Assembly: GCA_964517495.1 (NCBI GenBank)
Contig: CAZFER010000013.1
Span: forward strand, 1 to 64,000
From: CAZFER01 sp964517495
GTDB lineage: Bacteria > Hinthialibacterota > Hinthialibacteria > Hinthialibacterales > Hinthialibacteraceae
Direction of reading: 5' to 3'
Length of the DNA: 64,000 nucleotides
The translations under genes and the position numbers were made by a program. The first letter of the stretch is position 1; each line of letters starts with the position of its first letter. The notes under the pieces were generated by a model, which saw nothing but the letters and a program-made list of their open reading frames with translations, was not told the DNA's origin and did not search any database. Shown one piece after another: positions 26,986 through 37,600 of this stretch.

Positions 26986-27436
26986 TCACTCCAAAATAAT
27001 AAAAAAAGGTATCCTTTTACATCGTGATGGTATCAAAACTTATCATAATGAAGGGCAATTTGACCTAATGAAAAGGGAGGATTGAACGACTGGATCAAAT
27101 TGGTTTTAAGATTATCATCCACTTGAGAAATCTGAAGGTAAGATCCATTCCACTCAATTCATCACATGAAAGCGTATTATTCCTCATTAACTTATTGCAG
27201 TTTTTTGGAAAATGAATAACCCCATTAATAAACAATAATGATCATTAAAAAAATACATTATGAACAATTTTACAGGGAAAAAGGACTAATATTCCTTGAA
27301 ATATTATCATTTTTTTGAACAATAAGAATAACTCGTTTTTAATGGATATTGTATGCCTTGAATCGGGAAGCCTGTCATCATTGTGGATTTAAAACTTGTT
27401 ACTGAATTTTTTAGGGAAAAGGAAACATGAGATAAA
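26986..27436. other. Intergenic region after lon
   Basis: No gene seen in about 450 bases of A/T-rich sequence. A short stem AAAAGG-TAT-CCTTTT at 27004-27018 followed by AC is a weak candidate for the lon terminator. The right part should contain the promoter of the following gene, but I found no convincing hexamers. Confidence 0.35.
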
Positions 27437-28009
27437 ATGCCATTACCTTTAGTGATTATCATTGTCGCCGTCATTTTGGTTATTGTTGTTTCCATTTTGA
27501 CTTATTATTACTTTAGGCATGATGAGAGTAATAACATTTCGTATAATAGCGATATCTGGCACCAGTTTATCAAAAACCTAAAGGCTCTTGACGATAAAAA
27601 TAAGAGGATTGGTTTGGTGGTAAACAGCGATAAGCGTTTACAATCGTTCGCCGAAAAGATCGACAGTTTACTCCTGCCAGCATTTGATTTTGCAATTCAA
27701 AATTTTCAGCGAACAGAGTCCATTCGCCATATTGAGATCAATCGCAATCGAAATCAACTGGAACCCAACTGCCATGTGTTGGTCGTTTTTACCGCGGAAA
27801 TCAAGAATAATCAATATATCATCAAACTCACGTATTACACCACTAATGCCATCGGGCAACGCTCTTCAGAGCCATTGCGATACCGGCCGGATGTTATGAA
27901 ATTGAGTTATTCCGATTTGAACAAGTTAAGCCGTAGGGATTCATTGTGTGACACCTTTCGCAAAAACTTCCCCAGTTTTATTGCTGCAGTCGCACGAAAA
28001 ATAAACTAA
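27437..28009 (+). CDS. Single-TM anchored protein of unknown function
   Basis: 190 residues. An N-terminal TM helix (about 3-25, PLVIIIVAVILVIVVSILTY) is followed by a soluble domain of roughly 160 residues with alternating strands (CHVLVVFTAEIKNNQYIIKL) and a helical C-terminus. No Cys lipobox. No family recognised. It is monocistronic: preceded by a long spacer and followed by a strong terminator. Confidence 0.65.
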   Translation: MPLPLVIIIVAVILVIVVSILTYYYFRHDESNNISYNSDIWHQFIKNLKALDDKNKRIGLVVNSDKRLQSFAEKIDSLLLPAFDFAIQNFQRTESIRHIEINRNRNQLEPNCHVLVVFTAEIKNNQYIIKLTYYTTNAIGQRSSEPLRYRPDVMKLSYSDLNKLSRRDSLCDTFRKNFPSFIAAVARKIN

Positions 28010-28028
28010 ACCTGTTAAGGATACAATG

Positions 28029-28062
28029 AAAAAAGGGCGGGAAATAATCTCCCGCCCTTTTT
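28029..28062. terminator. Bidirectional intrinsic terminator between convergent genes
   Basis: AAAAAGGGCGGGA, loop of seven, TCCCGCCCTTTTT: a G/C-rich stem flanked by A and T runs on both sides. It sits between the forward gene ending at 28009 and the reverse oxidoreductase ending at 28090, so it serves both. Confidence 0.88.
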
Positions 28063-28089
28063 GTTATCTGATACATATAATCGCGAGAA

Positions 28090-29373
28090 TTATACGGGAA
28101 TTTTGTGCAGGTTCGAGTTACCGGGAACGGGAATGGGATCAGGTGGTAAATCAACACCAAAGGCCATGTCTTTGGGTAAAATGTTGTAATCCATATTCAA
28201 TGCTTCATCCCAGGTCAAACGCTTTCCAGAATAAGCGGCCATCCGCCCAAAGATGGAGGTGAAGACGCTAATGGCAACCTGCATGGCTTCATTTAATTTG
28301 GGGCCATTGCCTTGGATGCTGTCTTGCAGATCTTTGTGTTCTTGAACATAGGCATAGCCACCAACCCGATCGGAAGCCATATCATTACAACGGCTTTGAC
28401 CATTTCGGTAGTCACGATTGGTACCGGTCACCAACTCTGAAACATTACCGGCTGAGTTATTCCAGTGGCGGCACATACTGAGGACGTGGATCCCGTTGGG
28501 GTATTCAAAATCACAGGTGAAGTTATCCCAGATATTACCGTATTTGGGATCATCAAGCGGTTTCCATGCACGGCCACCGTTTGAGGTTACAGCGATAGGA
28601 TGAGCGCGAAGTACCCAGTTTATAACATCGAGGTTATGGATATGCTGTTCAACAATATTATCACCGCAAATCCAGCAGAAGTTATACCAGTTATAAAGCT
28701 GATAGGTCAAATCATCCATGCCTTCTTTACGATCACGGGCATGGGGTAGCGTTCCGTTCCAATAAGCGCAGCCGGAAACAATTTCTCCCAAAGCGCCATC
28801 GTGGATTTTTTGGACAGTTTCGACATATTCTTTTTGGTGGCGGCGCTGGGTACCTGCCACAACGGAAAGACCAAGGCGTTCTGATTTTCGGGCGGCTTTC
28901 ATAAAGCGCCCCATTCCAACCGAATCGGTCGCGACGGGTTTTTCACAGAAGCAATGCAGTTTAGCGTCAACCACGGCTTCAAAGTGTTGGGGACGAAAGC
29001 CTGGAGGGGTAGCGAGAATAACGTAATCCGGCTTGAGATCAATCACTTTTTGAAAGGCGTCCAACCCCCAAAAAACAGCATCTTCATCCATTTGAACTTG
29101 GTCTTCATATTTGTTTTTTAATTGGTTATACGCCCCTTTCGCGGTATGTTCCATGACATCGGCGATTCCTATCAATTTGACATTTTCATTGGCGGAAATC
29201 GCATTGCCTACAGCGCCTTTGCCACGTCCACCCGCACCGATCAAACCAATCGTGAGTGGATCGGCAGCATGGGCATTTTTCACAATTCCGAATCCAGCAA
29301 CTGCGGTTGCTCCGAGAGCCGCATGTTTACCAAATTCCCTTCGATTCACTCCCATATTTTTCTGTTCACTCAT
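28090..29373 (-). CDS. Gfo/Idh/MocA family oxidoreductase with Tat signal
   Basis: 427 residues. The N-terminus carries a twin-arginine signal (NRREFGKHAALGATAVAG, cleaved near AHA-AD), so the enzyme is exported folded with its cofactor. The NAD(P) Rossmann motif IGLIGAGGRGKGAV follows, then ADVMEHTAKGAYNQL and the catalytic CEKPVATDSVGMG with the conserved Lys. The C-terminal half is the Gfo/Idh sheet domain. Secreted members are especially expanded in Planctomycetes and allied groups; substrates are sugars or inositols, and some act as GH109-type glycosidases. The substrate here is unknown. Stands alone on the reverse strand. Confidence 0.9.
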   Translation of the reverse strand: MSEQKNMGVNRREFGKHAALGATAVAGFGIVKNAHAADPLTIGLIGAGGRGKGAVGNAISANENVKLIGIADVMEHTAKGAYNQLKNKYEDQVQMDEDAVFWGLDAFQKVIDLKPDYVILATPPGFRPQHFEAVVDAKLHCFCEKPVATDSVGMGRFMKAARKSERLGLSVVAGTQRRHQKEYVETVQKIHDGALGEIVSGCAYWNGTLPHARDRKEGMDDLTYQLYNWYNFCWICGDNIVEQHIHNLDVINWVLRAHPIAVTSNGGRAWKPLDDPKYGNIWDNFTCDFEYPNGIHVLSMCRHWNNSAGNVSELVTGTNRDYRNGQSRCNDMASDRVGGYAYVQEHKDLQDSIQGNGPKLNEAMQVAISVFTSIFGRMAAYSGKRLTWDEALNMDYNILPKDMAFGVDLPPDPIPVPGNSNLHKIPV

Positions 29374-29700
29374 TGCTTTTACTCCTCGATTCCATGTTGT
29401 ATAGGAAGTGCATATGCATGCAATTCCAAATCATGCTTTCATAAAAAAACTCCCCAAGGAGGAATTTTTGACTAGCTATATGCAAATTAGCATAGCTAAA
29501 GTCGAAGATAAAGGCTCTTATACAAGTTATTGAAAGAACATAAAGTCTATTTGGGTATGTTGATTTTGTACCTCCCAGGGTTTGAAATGCAAAAAGGGAC
29601 GGATTCAAACCTTGACACGAGATAAATATGCTCCCTATCATCCACAATAAATTGAATTTATATTACATCTACCCTTGCAAGCAATGTGGGAATCCACAAA
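29374..29700. other. Divergent intergenic region with operator-like inverted repeat
   Basis: No gene seen in 327 bases between the reverse oxidoreductase and the forward GNAT gene. TAGCTAT and ATAGCTA form an inverted repeat with a 12-base spacer at about 29473-29498, a plausible dimeric regulator site. Promoters for both genes should lie here. Confidence 0.4.
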
Positions 29701-30186
29701 ATGGCGGAATTTAAGATACGACGAGCAAAAGAGACTGATTTTCAGCGCATCACGGAACTATGGATTGAGATGATGAGTTATCATCTATCGTTTGATTCAC
29801 GTTTTGAATTGGCGGTAGACCATAAGGAATCCTATCAGGAGTATTTGCGATCCATTCAGGAAAATTATGATTACGCTGTGTTCGTGGCTGAAGAAGGCGA
29901 TGAAATCATCGGGTATACTATTGGGATGATTCTGTCCAATCCGACGGTTTTTGCGTTGGTGCGATATGGATTCATTGCTGAGATGATGATTTCTGAATCG
30001 AGACAACGCTCTGGCTGCGGTAGAAAACTGTGGGAACATGTCAGGCGATGGTTTAAACGGCGGGGAATAACCGTGATTCAACTTAATGTTTCCCCCCACA
30101 ATCAAAAGGGATACAATTTTTGGAAAAAAGTTGGGTTCGATGAATTTCTGCATATAATGTGGCATGACATACCGAAAGACGCTTAA
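29701..30186 (+). CDS. GNAT family N-acetyltransferase
   Basis: 161 residues from ATG 29701 (GTG 29686 is a possible longer start). IRRAKETDFQRITELWIEMM opens the fold; the acetyl-CoA-binding region is ISESRQRSGCGRKLWEHVRR, a form of the R/QxxGxG/A motif, and NVSPHNQKGYNFWKKVGF is the usual fourth motif. The substrate cannot be told. It is followed after 42 bases by the UbiA-type gene and may be cotranscribed. Confidence 0.85.
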   Translation: MAEFKIRRAKETDFQRITELWIEMMSYHLSFDSRFELAVDHKESYQEYLRSIQENYDYAVFVAEEGDEIIGYTIGMILSNPTVFALVRYGFIAEMMISESRQRSGCGRKLWEHVRRWFKRRGITVIQLNVSPHNQKGYNFWKKVGFDEFLHIMWHDIPKDA

Positions 30187-30228
30187 GCAATTCCATTAGC
30201 CGATTTATCCAGCAAGAAGGGAGAGGGA

Positions 30229-31125
30229 ATGCCTAATTTAGCTGAAAAGGCGAGAGCCTTGTTTGAAATTGCCAGACCCAAACAATGGGTAAAAAATGCA
30301 TTTGTATTTGCCCCGCTCATATTCGATAAACAGATAAGTGATATTGAGTCGTTGATACGCACCCTGTTTGCATTTCTAATGTTTTGTATTTATTCATCTT
30401 GTGTTTATATGATCAATGATATTGCCGATTATAATCATGATAAAATGCATCCGGAGAAATGCCGCCGCCCTTTACCCTCAGGCCGAATCGATAAAACCAG
30501 TGTTATCATTTTATGTGTGATCTTATTTATAACCGCATTGTTGATCTCGGCGTGGCTATCGCTTCAGTTCTTATTAGTTGGGTTGTTATATATGATAACC
30601 AACATCTGCTATTCGTTTTGGTGGAAATTGGTGGTGATTGTGGATGGGATGATCATCGCACTTGGATTTGTATTAAGAACATATGCGGGGGCGGTGGTTA
30701 TTGGCGTCCAGTTTTCTGACTGGCTTTATGTTTGCGCTATCTTCGTTTCATTATTCCTCGCTTTTTGCAAGCGTCGCCATGAAATCATTTTATTGGGAGA
30801 GGAAAACGCTGGTCAGCACCGTGCGATCCTTCAGGAATATTCTGTCCAATTTCTCGATCAAATCATCACCATCGTCTTGACGGCTACCGTGGTTTCTTAT
30901 TCGATATATTGTATTTTACCCGCCACGGGCTCGACAGAATATTATCCTTTAATGAAATACACAATACCCTTTGTCATTTATGGCTTGTTAAGGTACCTTT
31001 ATCTAGTATACCGAAAGGAAGAAGGTGGGAACCCAGCTGAATTATTATTGAATGACAAACCATTGTTATTTAACGGATTTTTATGGCTGGCGGTAGTTTT
31101 TTCAGCCCTGTATTTTGATCGATAA
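30229..31125 (+). CDS. UbiA-family prenyltransferase, decaprenyl-phosphate phosphoribosyltransferase-like
   Basis: 298 residues, about eight or nine TM helices. ARPKQWVKNAFVFAPLIF and the first Asp-rich motif NDIADYNHDKMHPEKCRRPL match the DPPR synthase subgroup (Rv3806c-like), which attaches phosphoribose from PRPP to a polyprenyl phosphate, the first step toward polyprenyl-phospho-arabinose. Other UbiA enzymes (ubiquinone, menaquinone, chlorophyll) have different N-termini. The second Asp motif lies near CKRRHEIILLGEE. AAGAAGGGAGAGGGA provides a good ribosome site. DprE1/DprE2 homologues are not in the window. Confidence 0.85.
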   Translation: MPNLAEKARALFEIARPKQWVKNAFVFAPLIFDKQISDIESLIRTLFAFLMFCIYSSCVYMINDIADYNHDKMHPEKCRRPLPSGRIDKTSVIILCVILFITALLISAWLSLQFLLVGLLYMITNICYSFWWKLVVIVDGMIIALGFVLRTYAGAVVIGVQFSDWLYVCAIFVSLFLAFCKRRHEIILLGEENAGQHRAILQEYSVQFLDQIITIVLTATVVSYSIYCILPATGSTEYYPLMKYTIPFVIYGLLRYLYLVYRKEEGGNPAELLLNDKPLLFNGFLWLAVVFSALYFDR

Positions 31126-31241
31126 TTTTTTAAAATCAGCTATTGACTTGAATGGACTTGCGTGTAATGTAGCGAACGAGGCCAAAATTCAATCTTTAGC
31201 GAGGGTTCCCCAATTTCGCAACATTAATGAGGAGTATAAAT

Positions 31242-31631
31242 ATGGGAGACAATCATCGCTTTTATCAAAAAAAATATGTGACGTCAACATTCTTTGGTTG
31301 TCTACATCTTCCTGAGCTGGGCTCCGTGCTATTTCTGGTCTTTGGTGATCGAGAAGGCATGTTGATCTCCCCGTTGTTCAATATCGTGAAAGTAAATAGC
31401 GAACGTTCATACTTCCCATTCCAACCGGAATTATTAGGTTGGGATGATGATGAGGAAGAATTTGACGACGATGATTTAGACTTGATCGATGATGATGAAG
31501 ACGACGACGATCTCTTAGAGGAAGACGAAGATGAAGATGACTTTGATGAGGATTACGAAGACCTTGAAGATGATTATGATGATGACTTTGACGATTTAGG
31601 ATTGGATCTGGACGAAGAGGAAGATTTTTAA
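31242..31631 (+). CDS. Small protein with extremely acidic C-terminal tail
   Basis: 129 residues from ATG 31242, which has GAGGAG seven bases upstream; ATG 31227 overlaps that site and is unlikely. The first 67 residues are an ordinary compact sequence (STFFGCLHLPELGSVLFLVF, SPLFNIVKVNSERSYFPF). The remaining 62 are about three quarters Asp and Glu with scattered Leu, Phe and Tyr (EEDEDEDDFDEDYEDLEDD). No family recognised. Such tails bind basic proteins, nucleic-acid-binding surfaces or divalent cations. Convergent with the FAD protein, eight bases between stops. Confidence 0.68.
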   Translation: MGDNHRFYQKKYVTSTFFGCLHLPELGSVLFLVFGDREGMLISPLFNIVKVNSERSYFPFQPELLGWDDDEEEFDDDDLDLIDDDEDDDDLLEEDEDEDDFDEDYEDLEDDYDDDFDDLGLDLDEEEDF

Positions 31632-31638
31632 GCCCGAT

Positions 31639-32961
31639 TCAAACTGACATTTCCTTCAATTCGCCTAGATAACAAAGCAATTCTTCAGCTAATTTCATGC
31701 TATAATTCATACCTCGGTCTTCAGGGTAAATTTGTACCATTGTGCAAAGATATAGGCCAGGGACAGGTGTTTCAAAGGGGGGTTTTAGACGGGAATAATT
31801 CAAACCGATGACCGGTTGAGCATAAGCCGTAGTGGAAACCGTTTCTGTGAGAACCCAATCCCGCTGGAAGGGCGGGATAATTTTTTCCAGATAGGATAGG
31901 AATTGTTCTTTAATTTCTTTTGGACGTGCATTGAAAAGGGGATGTGTTGAACTCAAGTAACGTGATAAATAAACTGGCACCATCCCTGCATAATCAGGGT
32001 CATTAAACAAGCGGGTATGTTCAATTAAAGCCACAAAAGGCGAATCTGGATCGGTAACATTAAGCCAATAATAGGGTGAAATGGATTGTTTTAACCCTAA
32101 AACCATGGTGATATTAGCTTGATAAGGTATAACAGAGACCTGTTGCCGGTAAGATTCGGATAACTCAGGGGTAATTTCCAGAAAAGAGGGGACGCTGGGA
32201 GTTACTATAACCCGATCAAATTCATCCTCTCCTTTGCGGCTCACAACTTTAAAGCCGGAAGAGGTGCTGGATATTTGCTTGACTGCATCCCGAAAGCGGA
32301 AAATACCGTTTTGCTCGCTTATTTGGTCCCCCAAACGTTCAAAGATTTGCCCCCATCCCCCTTTAAGGTAACCAAGGCATTCTCCCGTCCCACTTTTTGA
32401 ACGCGTGCCTCCTCGCAGTTTTACCTTACCCCAAAACCATACAGCCGACACTTCACGATAACGGTCACCAAATTTGGAACGAAGTAGGGGTTCCCACAAT
32501 ATACGATAAGCATCCTCCCCCATTTGGGAAATAATCCATTCTTCCGCTGTTATATGTTCCAATTCCTTATAGGATTTTATCCTTTTGGCTTTAAGAACGG
32601 AAATTCCCACACGAAATCGTGATAAAAGAGAAAGAGGCTTAAAACGAAGCAGGTCAACTGGTGTGGTAAATGGATACAGATCGCCCTGATACTCAAATCC
32701 CACGGAAGAATCGCACCAATGTAAATGTTCTGTGAGTCCAAGCCGGTCAATAAAGGCCTGAATGTGACGATCACTGGTAAAAATGTGATGGTAAAAACGA
32801 TCCAGCTGGGTATCGCCAAAGGGTATGGCAGAGGCAAGCCCCCCCAACCCTTCCCAGCGTTCATAAACCACCACTTCATGGCCATTTCGGGTTAAATGCC
32901 AGGCCAATGTACATCCAGCCGCTCCGCCACCAACGATGGCATATCGTAATTTATTTTTCAT
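31639..32961 (-). CDS. FAD-dependent amine-oxidase/protoporphyrinogen-oxidase-like protein
   Basis: 440 residues. The N-terminal dinucleotide fold is clear: YAIVGGGAAGCTLAWHLTRN, then VVVYERWEGLGGLASAI (conserved Arg and GG). Overall length and the CTMVQIYPEDRGMNYS end resemble NAD(P)/FAD oxidoreductases annotated as UDP-galactopyranose-mutase-like or PPOX-like proteins in polysaccharide and sterol-type clusters. The substrate is unknown. It overlaps the end of cimA by 11 bases, so it is cotranscribed with it, though a role in isoleucine synthesis is not implied. Confidence 0.82.
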   Translation of the reverse strand: MKNKLRYAIVGGGAAGCTLAWHLTRNGHEVVVYERWEGLGGLASAIPFGDTQLDRFYHHIFTSDRHIQAFIDRLGLTEHLHWCDSSVGFEYQGDLYPFTTPVDLLRFKPLSLLSRFRVGISVLKAKRIKSYKELEHITAEEWIISQMGEDAYRILWEPLLRSKFGDRYREVSAVWFWGKVKLRGGTRSKSGTGECLGYLKGGWGQIFERLGDQISEQNGIFRFRDAVKQISSTSSGFKVVSRKGEDEFDRVIVTPSVPSFLEITPELSESYRQQVSVIPYQANITMVLGLKQSISPYYWLNVTDPDSPFVALIEHTRLFNDPDYAGMVPVYLSRYLSSTHPLFNARPKEIKEQFLSYLEKIIPPFQRDWVLTETVSTTAYAQPVIGLNYSRLKPPFETPVPGLYLCTMVQIYPEDRGMNYSMKLAEELLCYLGELKEMSV

Positions 32962-34531
32962 CGAGCATCAGCTTATAATCAATACTGTCCACCAAAGCAT
33001 CCCATGATGCTTCTATAATATTTTCCGAAACCCCCATAGTAATCCAATCGTGTTCTCCATCTGTGGATTCAATAAGCACGCGGGTTTTGGCAGCGGTACC
33101 GTGTCCGGTATCGATAATGCGAACTTTAAAGTCCACCAACTCCACATCGCGCAATTGGGGATAGTGGCCTTCAAGTGCTTTGCGCAAGGCATTATCCAAT
33201 GCGTTGACGGGACCATCCCCATCGCCAGCCATATATAATGCTTCATCTCCGATTTTGACCCGGACAGTTGCTTCTGACCACAGTTCTCCTCGTGAGCCAT
33301 GGTGATCAACCAACACACGATAGGCAACCAGTTCAAAAAATGATCGGTGAGTTCCCAGTTCCTTGCGGATTAAAAGTTCCAGTGAGGCATCAGCGGCTTC
33401 AAACGAATAACCTTCATTTTCCAATGTCTTGATTTTATCCAGGATTTTTCGGCCTATAGGGGATGTTTTATCGAATTCAATCCCCAATTCATTAATCCGA
33501 TGCAAAATATTGGATTGGCCTGACAATTCAGAAACAAGCACCCGTTGGTGGTTACCGACATCTTCAGGATTGATATGCTCGTAGGTTCTGGCATTGCGCT
33601 GCACGGCGCTGACGTGAATACCCCCTTTATGGGCAAATGCACTTAAACCCACAAACGGTTGATTATGCCTTGGCTGCATATTCGCCAATTCGGTTATATA
33701 AAGGCTTAGAGAGGTCAAATCACGCAAATTTTCCTGTGGAACAACCTCATAGCCCATCTTCAACATCAAATTTGGTATAATGGCTGACAAATCAGCATTT
33801 CCACAGCGCTCACCAAATCCATTAAATGTACCTTGAACATGGGTTGCCCCTTCTTGAACAGCGGCAAGAGTATTCGCCACCGCGCAACCAGCATCATTAT
33901 GGGTATGAATCCCTAATCGGCAGGCGATATATGGCTTAATCGCTCGTGTGAGTTCAGTCATTTCATGGGGAAGACACCCACCATTGGTGTCACATAAAAC
34001 TACGACATCCGCCCCGGCTTCCACTGCCGCTTGAACTGTTTGTACAGCATATTCAGGATTGTTTTTATATCCATCAAAGAAGTGTTCAGCGTCGTAAATC
34101 ACCTTCCGCCCCTGACTTTTCAAATACTGAACCGAGTCTCGAATCATGTTAATATTATCGGCAAGTTCAATTCGTAAGGCATCGGTGACATGAAGATCCC
34201 ATGTTTTGCCGAAAATGGTCACCACTTCGGTTTCGGCCTCAAGCAAAGCCCGAATATTGGGATCATTTTCAACCGCATTTTTGGCATGGCGTGTACTTCC
34301 AAAGGCGGACACTTTCGTATGTTTAAATGTTGTATCCCTTGATCGTTGGAAAAAAGCAATGTCTTTGGGGTTCGATCCGGGCCAACCGCCTTCAATATAA
34401 TCTATGCCGAATTCATCCATTCTTTGGGCTATACGAATTTTATCCTCGACCGAGAAATTTATGTGTTCCCCCTGTGTTCCATCACGCAGGGTGGTATCAA
34501 AAATCTCGATTCGTGTTGACAAAGAAACCAC
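32951..34531 (-). CDS. cimA: (R)-citramalate synthase
   Basis: 526 residues, matching CimA rather than LeuA in length and C-terminus. The HMGL-like barrel has IEIFDTTLRDGTQGEHINFS, GWPGSNPKDIAFF, and metal-site HTHNDAGCAVANTLAAV with GTFNGFGERCGNADL. The LeuA-like dimerisation/regulatory domain covers the last 130 residues (VRIIDTGHGTAAKTRVLIES). It condenses pyruvate and acetyl-CoA to citramalate, giving 2-ketobutyrate for isoleucine without threonine deaminase. The GTG start at 34531 has an AAAGG close by. Placed between the subtilase and the FAD protein on one strand. Confidence 0.94.
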   Translation of the reverse strand: MVSLSTRIEIFDTTLRDGTQGEHINFSVEDKIRIAQRMDEFGIDYIEGGWPGSNPKDIAFFQRSRDTTFKHTKVSAFGSTRHAKNAVENDPNIRALLEAETEVVTIFGKTWDLHVTDALRIELADNINMIRDSVQYLKSQGRKVIYDAEHFFDGYKNNPEYAVQTVQAAVEAGADVVVLCDTNGGCLPHEMTELTRAIKPYIACRLGIHTHNDAGCAVANTLAAVQEGATHVQGTFNGFGERCGNADLSAIIPNLMLKMGYEVVPQENLRDLTSLSLYITELANMQPRHNQPFVGLSAFAHKGGIHVSAVQRNARTYEHINPEDVGNHQRVLVSELSGQSNILHRINELGIEFDKTSPIGRKILDKIKTLENEGYSFEAADASLELLIRKELGTHRSFFELVAYRVLVDHHGSRGELWSEATVRVKIGDEALYMAGDGDGPVNALDNALRKALEGHYPQLRDVELVDFKVRIIDTGHGTAAKTRVLIESTDGEHDWITMGVSENIIEASWDALVDSIDYKLMLDEK

Positions 34532-34649
34532 CGCCTTTCATTAATAAATCGCTTATTATGAGATGAAAGTATAACGTATAATGAAATCCAGCCGAACGCC
34601 TACAGTAAGGGAATGGAGATTAAATCCATTCATAACCAGACGATTCAAT

Positions 34650-37600
34650 TTAATGCATGGACCAATCTTTAATCTCACTATTGGGATTGTTTTTAACTGT
34701 TACAGCATCTTCAAGCCAATGATTTTTCCCATCGCCTGTTTGGACTCGCAGATTATAAATACCAGGTTTCAGATCATCCACCATCACTTCACCTCTGAGT
34801 AGTGAATTACTGTGGCGCGACAAGTCTCGAACGGGTATATGATCCAAATAGGCGCGATACCCCTCTCCAAAGGTAAAACCTTGTCCATTGATACTTAACG
34901 AAAAGGAGCCACTAACCTCCGAGAGTTGAATCGTATCAGGTTCTACACTTTGAAGCGCTGGTAAAACAGGTTCCTTTTCCTGAAGCCACTCGATTCCCTT
35001 TTTGAGAATGAGGGTGGCATCAATATCAGAAGTAAACACTTCCATGGGGAAAGCCAGGAATACAGCCCGGTAAACATCTGTATCAATCGTCACTCCCATA
35101 TTGATAGAGGGATTATCCTCCGTAAAAAAGGCAGGGGTAGCGATATCACGAGATTCCAGAGGGCTAATATAATCGGGGAAATTATCAAATCCACTGGGGA
35201 ATGAGAAAAAGACTTCTCCAATACCCGAAAAAACAGGGCTTATCGGATGGCCCTCAACTTTATCAGCCCCGTAATCTCTGACTACCATTTGCACGCCCAG
35301 GATTTCTTGAGAGAATACTGCGGTCTCCTTATCATCAAAATAATCCTGGCCCGTTAAAAACAAACTGCCTCCCGACATTAAATACTGCATGAGTTCCATT
35401 TCGAACAAATGGCGGGGATTGAATTCCTGGGCATATTCAACACTATTTTCATCAGTGATCGAGTTTAAACTTTTCTGAGAAAGCACCCAAAGCACTGTTT
35501 TAAACTGTGACATATAATTTTGAGTTGGATATTCACCAATGGCATTCACTTCCCAGCTCAGATGCGACATATTGGCCTCGTTCAGACGCGCGGAATAAAA
35601 AGATTCCCACGTTGCCCCATCGTCATCATCAACAAATAGGACATCTTTGTCTGATGGAAGCACAGGCATGAGGCGAACCCAATAAGGAATACGGTATGAG
35701 AAACCAGTGGTCTCATTATTTAAAACAAAATCATCTGAATAATCACGCCTGGCCGAGGTTTTGAGCAAGCGGAAGGTAATTGGGATCAATTCACGCTCTC
35801 CCGCGTCCAATGTGAAAGACGTTTCAGAAAGCTGGATGTTAATCGCTGAATTATCGCTCGGTTTATCTAACGTATAGTCACATGTTTGGCCAGAAACATT
35901 TGTAACAGTGATAAATTCAACGGTTTCCTCATCGTTATACATCATATATTTACCTAATCCAATAGATGCTGGAGTTACAACGGTATCGACTTTTAAAGCA
36001 ATGTTGGCATTTACCCGTCCTGTACCACGATGAAGAATACTGGCGCGAGAGGTGCCTGCCGATGTAAAAACATTTCGATCCGTCCCTAACATAAGGGCTG
36101 ATTTAATCCATTGTACTGGCCAGTCCGGGTATTTTTGCTTGAACAGTGCGGCAATGCCGGCGACCTGAGGGGTCGCCATACTGGTGCCAGAGAACCAATC
36201 AAAACCTGAGGCAGAGAAATGGCCTTGGGTGGTATCGTCATTTTGAGTCGCCCCATATGATTGTTCGCCAATAGCGACTAAATCCGGTTTAAGTTTATAA
36301 TCAACCGATGGCCCTATTGAGCTAAATGTACTCATTCGGTCAGCGGTTGCCATGCTGGCATTAATATCCTCTCCCTCAATCTCTATTTTAACCTCCAATC
36401 CATCAGCTAAGGCATCTTTTATGGTTTGCCCTATTTCCCGGCGAATCATCATGGAGGGAAGAGAGGTATTACTAACTTTGGGGCGGTCAATATTCTCGGA
36501 AGGACTGATGGTTTGGTCGTCCATGAACACAACCCCATGGGCACCAAGAGATTGAGCACGATCCACTTTATCAGAAAAGTTACAATCGCCCCGTTGCACT
36601 AATAGCCAGCTATTTATCGGATTGGATAAATTCACATTTGAACATAACAATCCATCGTCCAATCCTCCATAACCACCTCCATCAAGAAGATCCATATCCT
36701 TAATTGGGAATTTACCTACGATAGGATGTATAAAATCAGTACCCCCGTTTCCAAAAGCAGCATCGGTGTTTTCAATAACTAACTCATTTTCAATGAACAC
36801 AGAAAAACTCAATATCAGTGTTTCAGTTAGTGCATTTTGTCTGTGGCTATTGGTGACAGAACCAACCGCAATCACTTCTTCAGCTTGAGCGGGATTATCG
36901 ATAGCGAATCCCCTTCCCGCATTGCCTGCCGCAGCCACGACCACCACACCAAGATCACTGGCATTCCGCACAGCCTGGATAACAAGATCATGTTGAGGAT
37001 CAGCAAAAAGGGGGATTCCCAGGCTCAGGTTAATAACATCCGCCCCATCCTTAACCGCTTCTTCCACCCCTGCAATGATTTGGTTAGAAGAGGTTGATAC
37101 AAGATTATCGGTTATCACTTTATATGCCCCCAAATAAGCGTTGGGAGCGGCTCCCGAGATAAATCCCAAGGGAGAATCAACATTACCATTTGATGCAGCA
37201 ATCGAAGCCACATTGGTACCGTGCCCAGAACGGTCAAACGGTGTAAGATCACTATCATTCCCACCACCTACAAATTCAAATACGCGATTAACGATAACCT
37301 TTTTGTTGGTAAATAAAGGATTGCCTATAGGGTAGCCCTCTGGATAAGTAAAACCATCATCTCTGAAGGATGGGTGAGTTACATCGATGCCAGTATCCAC
37401 CACCGCGATCAATACACCCTCTCCCGCTAAATCCTGGCCTCCCAACCCTTCCCAGGCTTGGGGCAGTTGAACGATTTGAGGGCTATTGGTGAGAGAAAGG
37501 CGAGCACGGCGAATAGGAGCTATATAAGCGACTTCGGGAATATTTTTTAACCACTCGATATGATCCGAAGCCATTTGAACGGCTAAAGCGTTAACGAGAT

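Noticed and set aside
31440..31630. Acidic repeat considered as a non-coding GAT/GAC microsatellite
   Set aside because: The frame is continuous with a normal N-terminal region, has a good ribosome site, and codons are mixed rather than a pure repeat.
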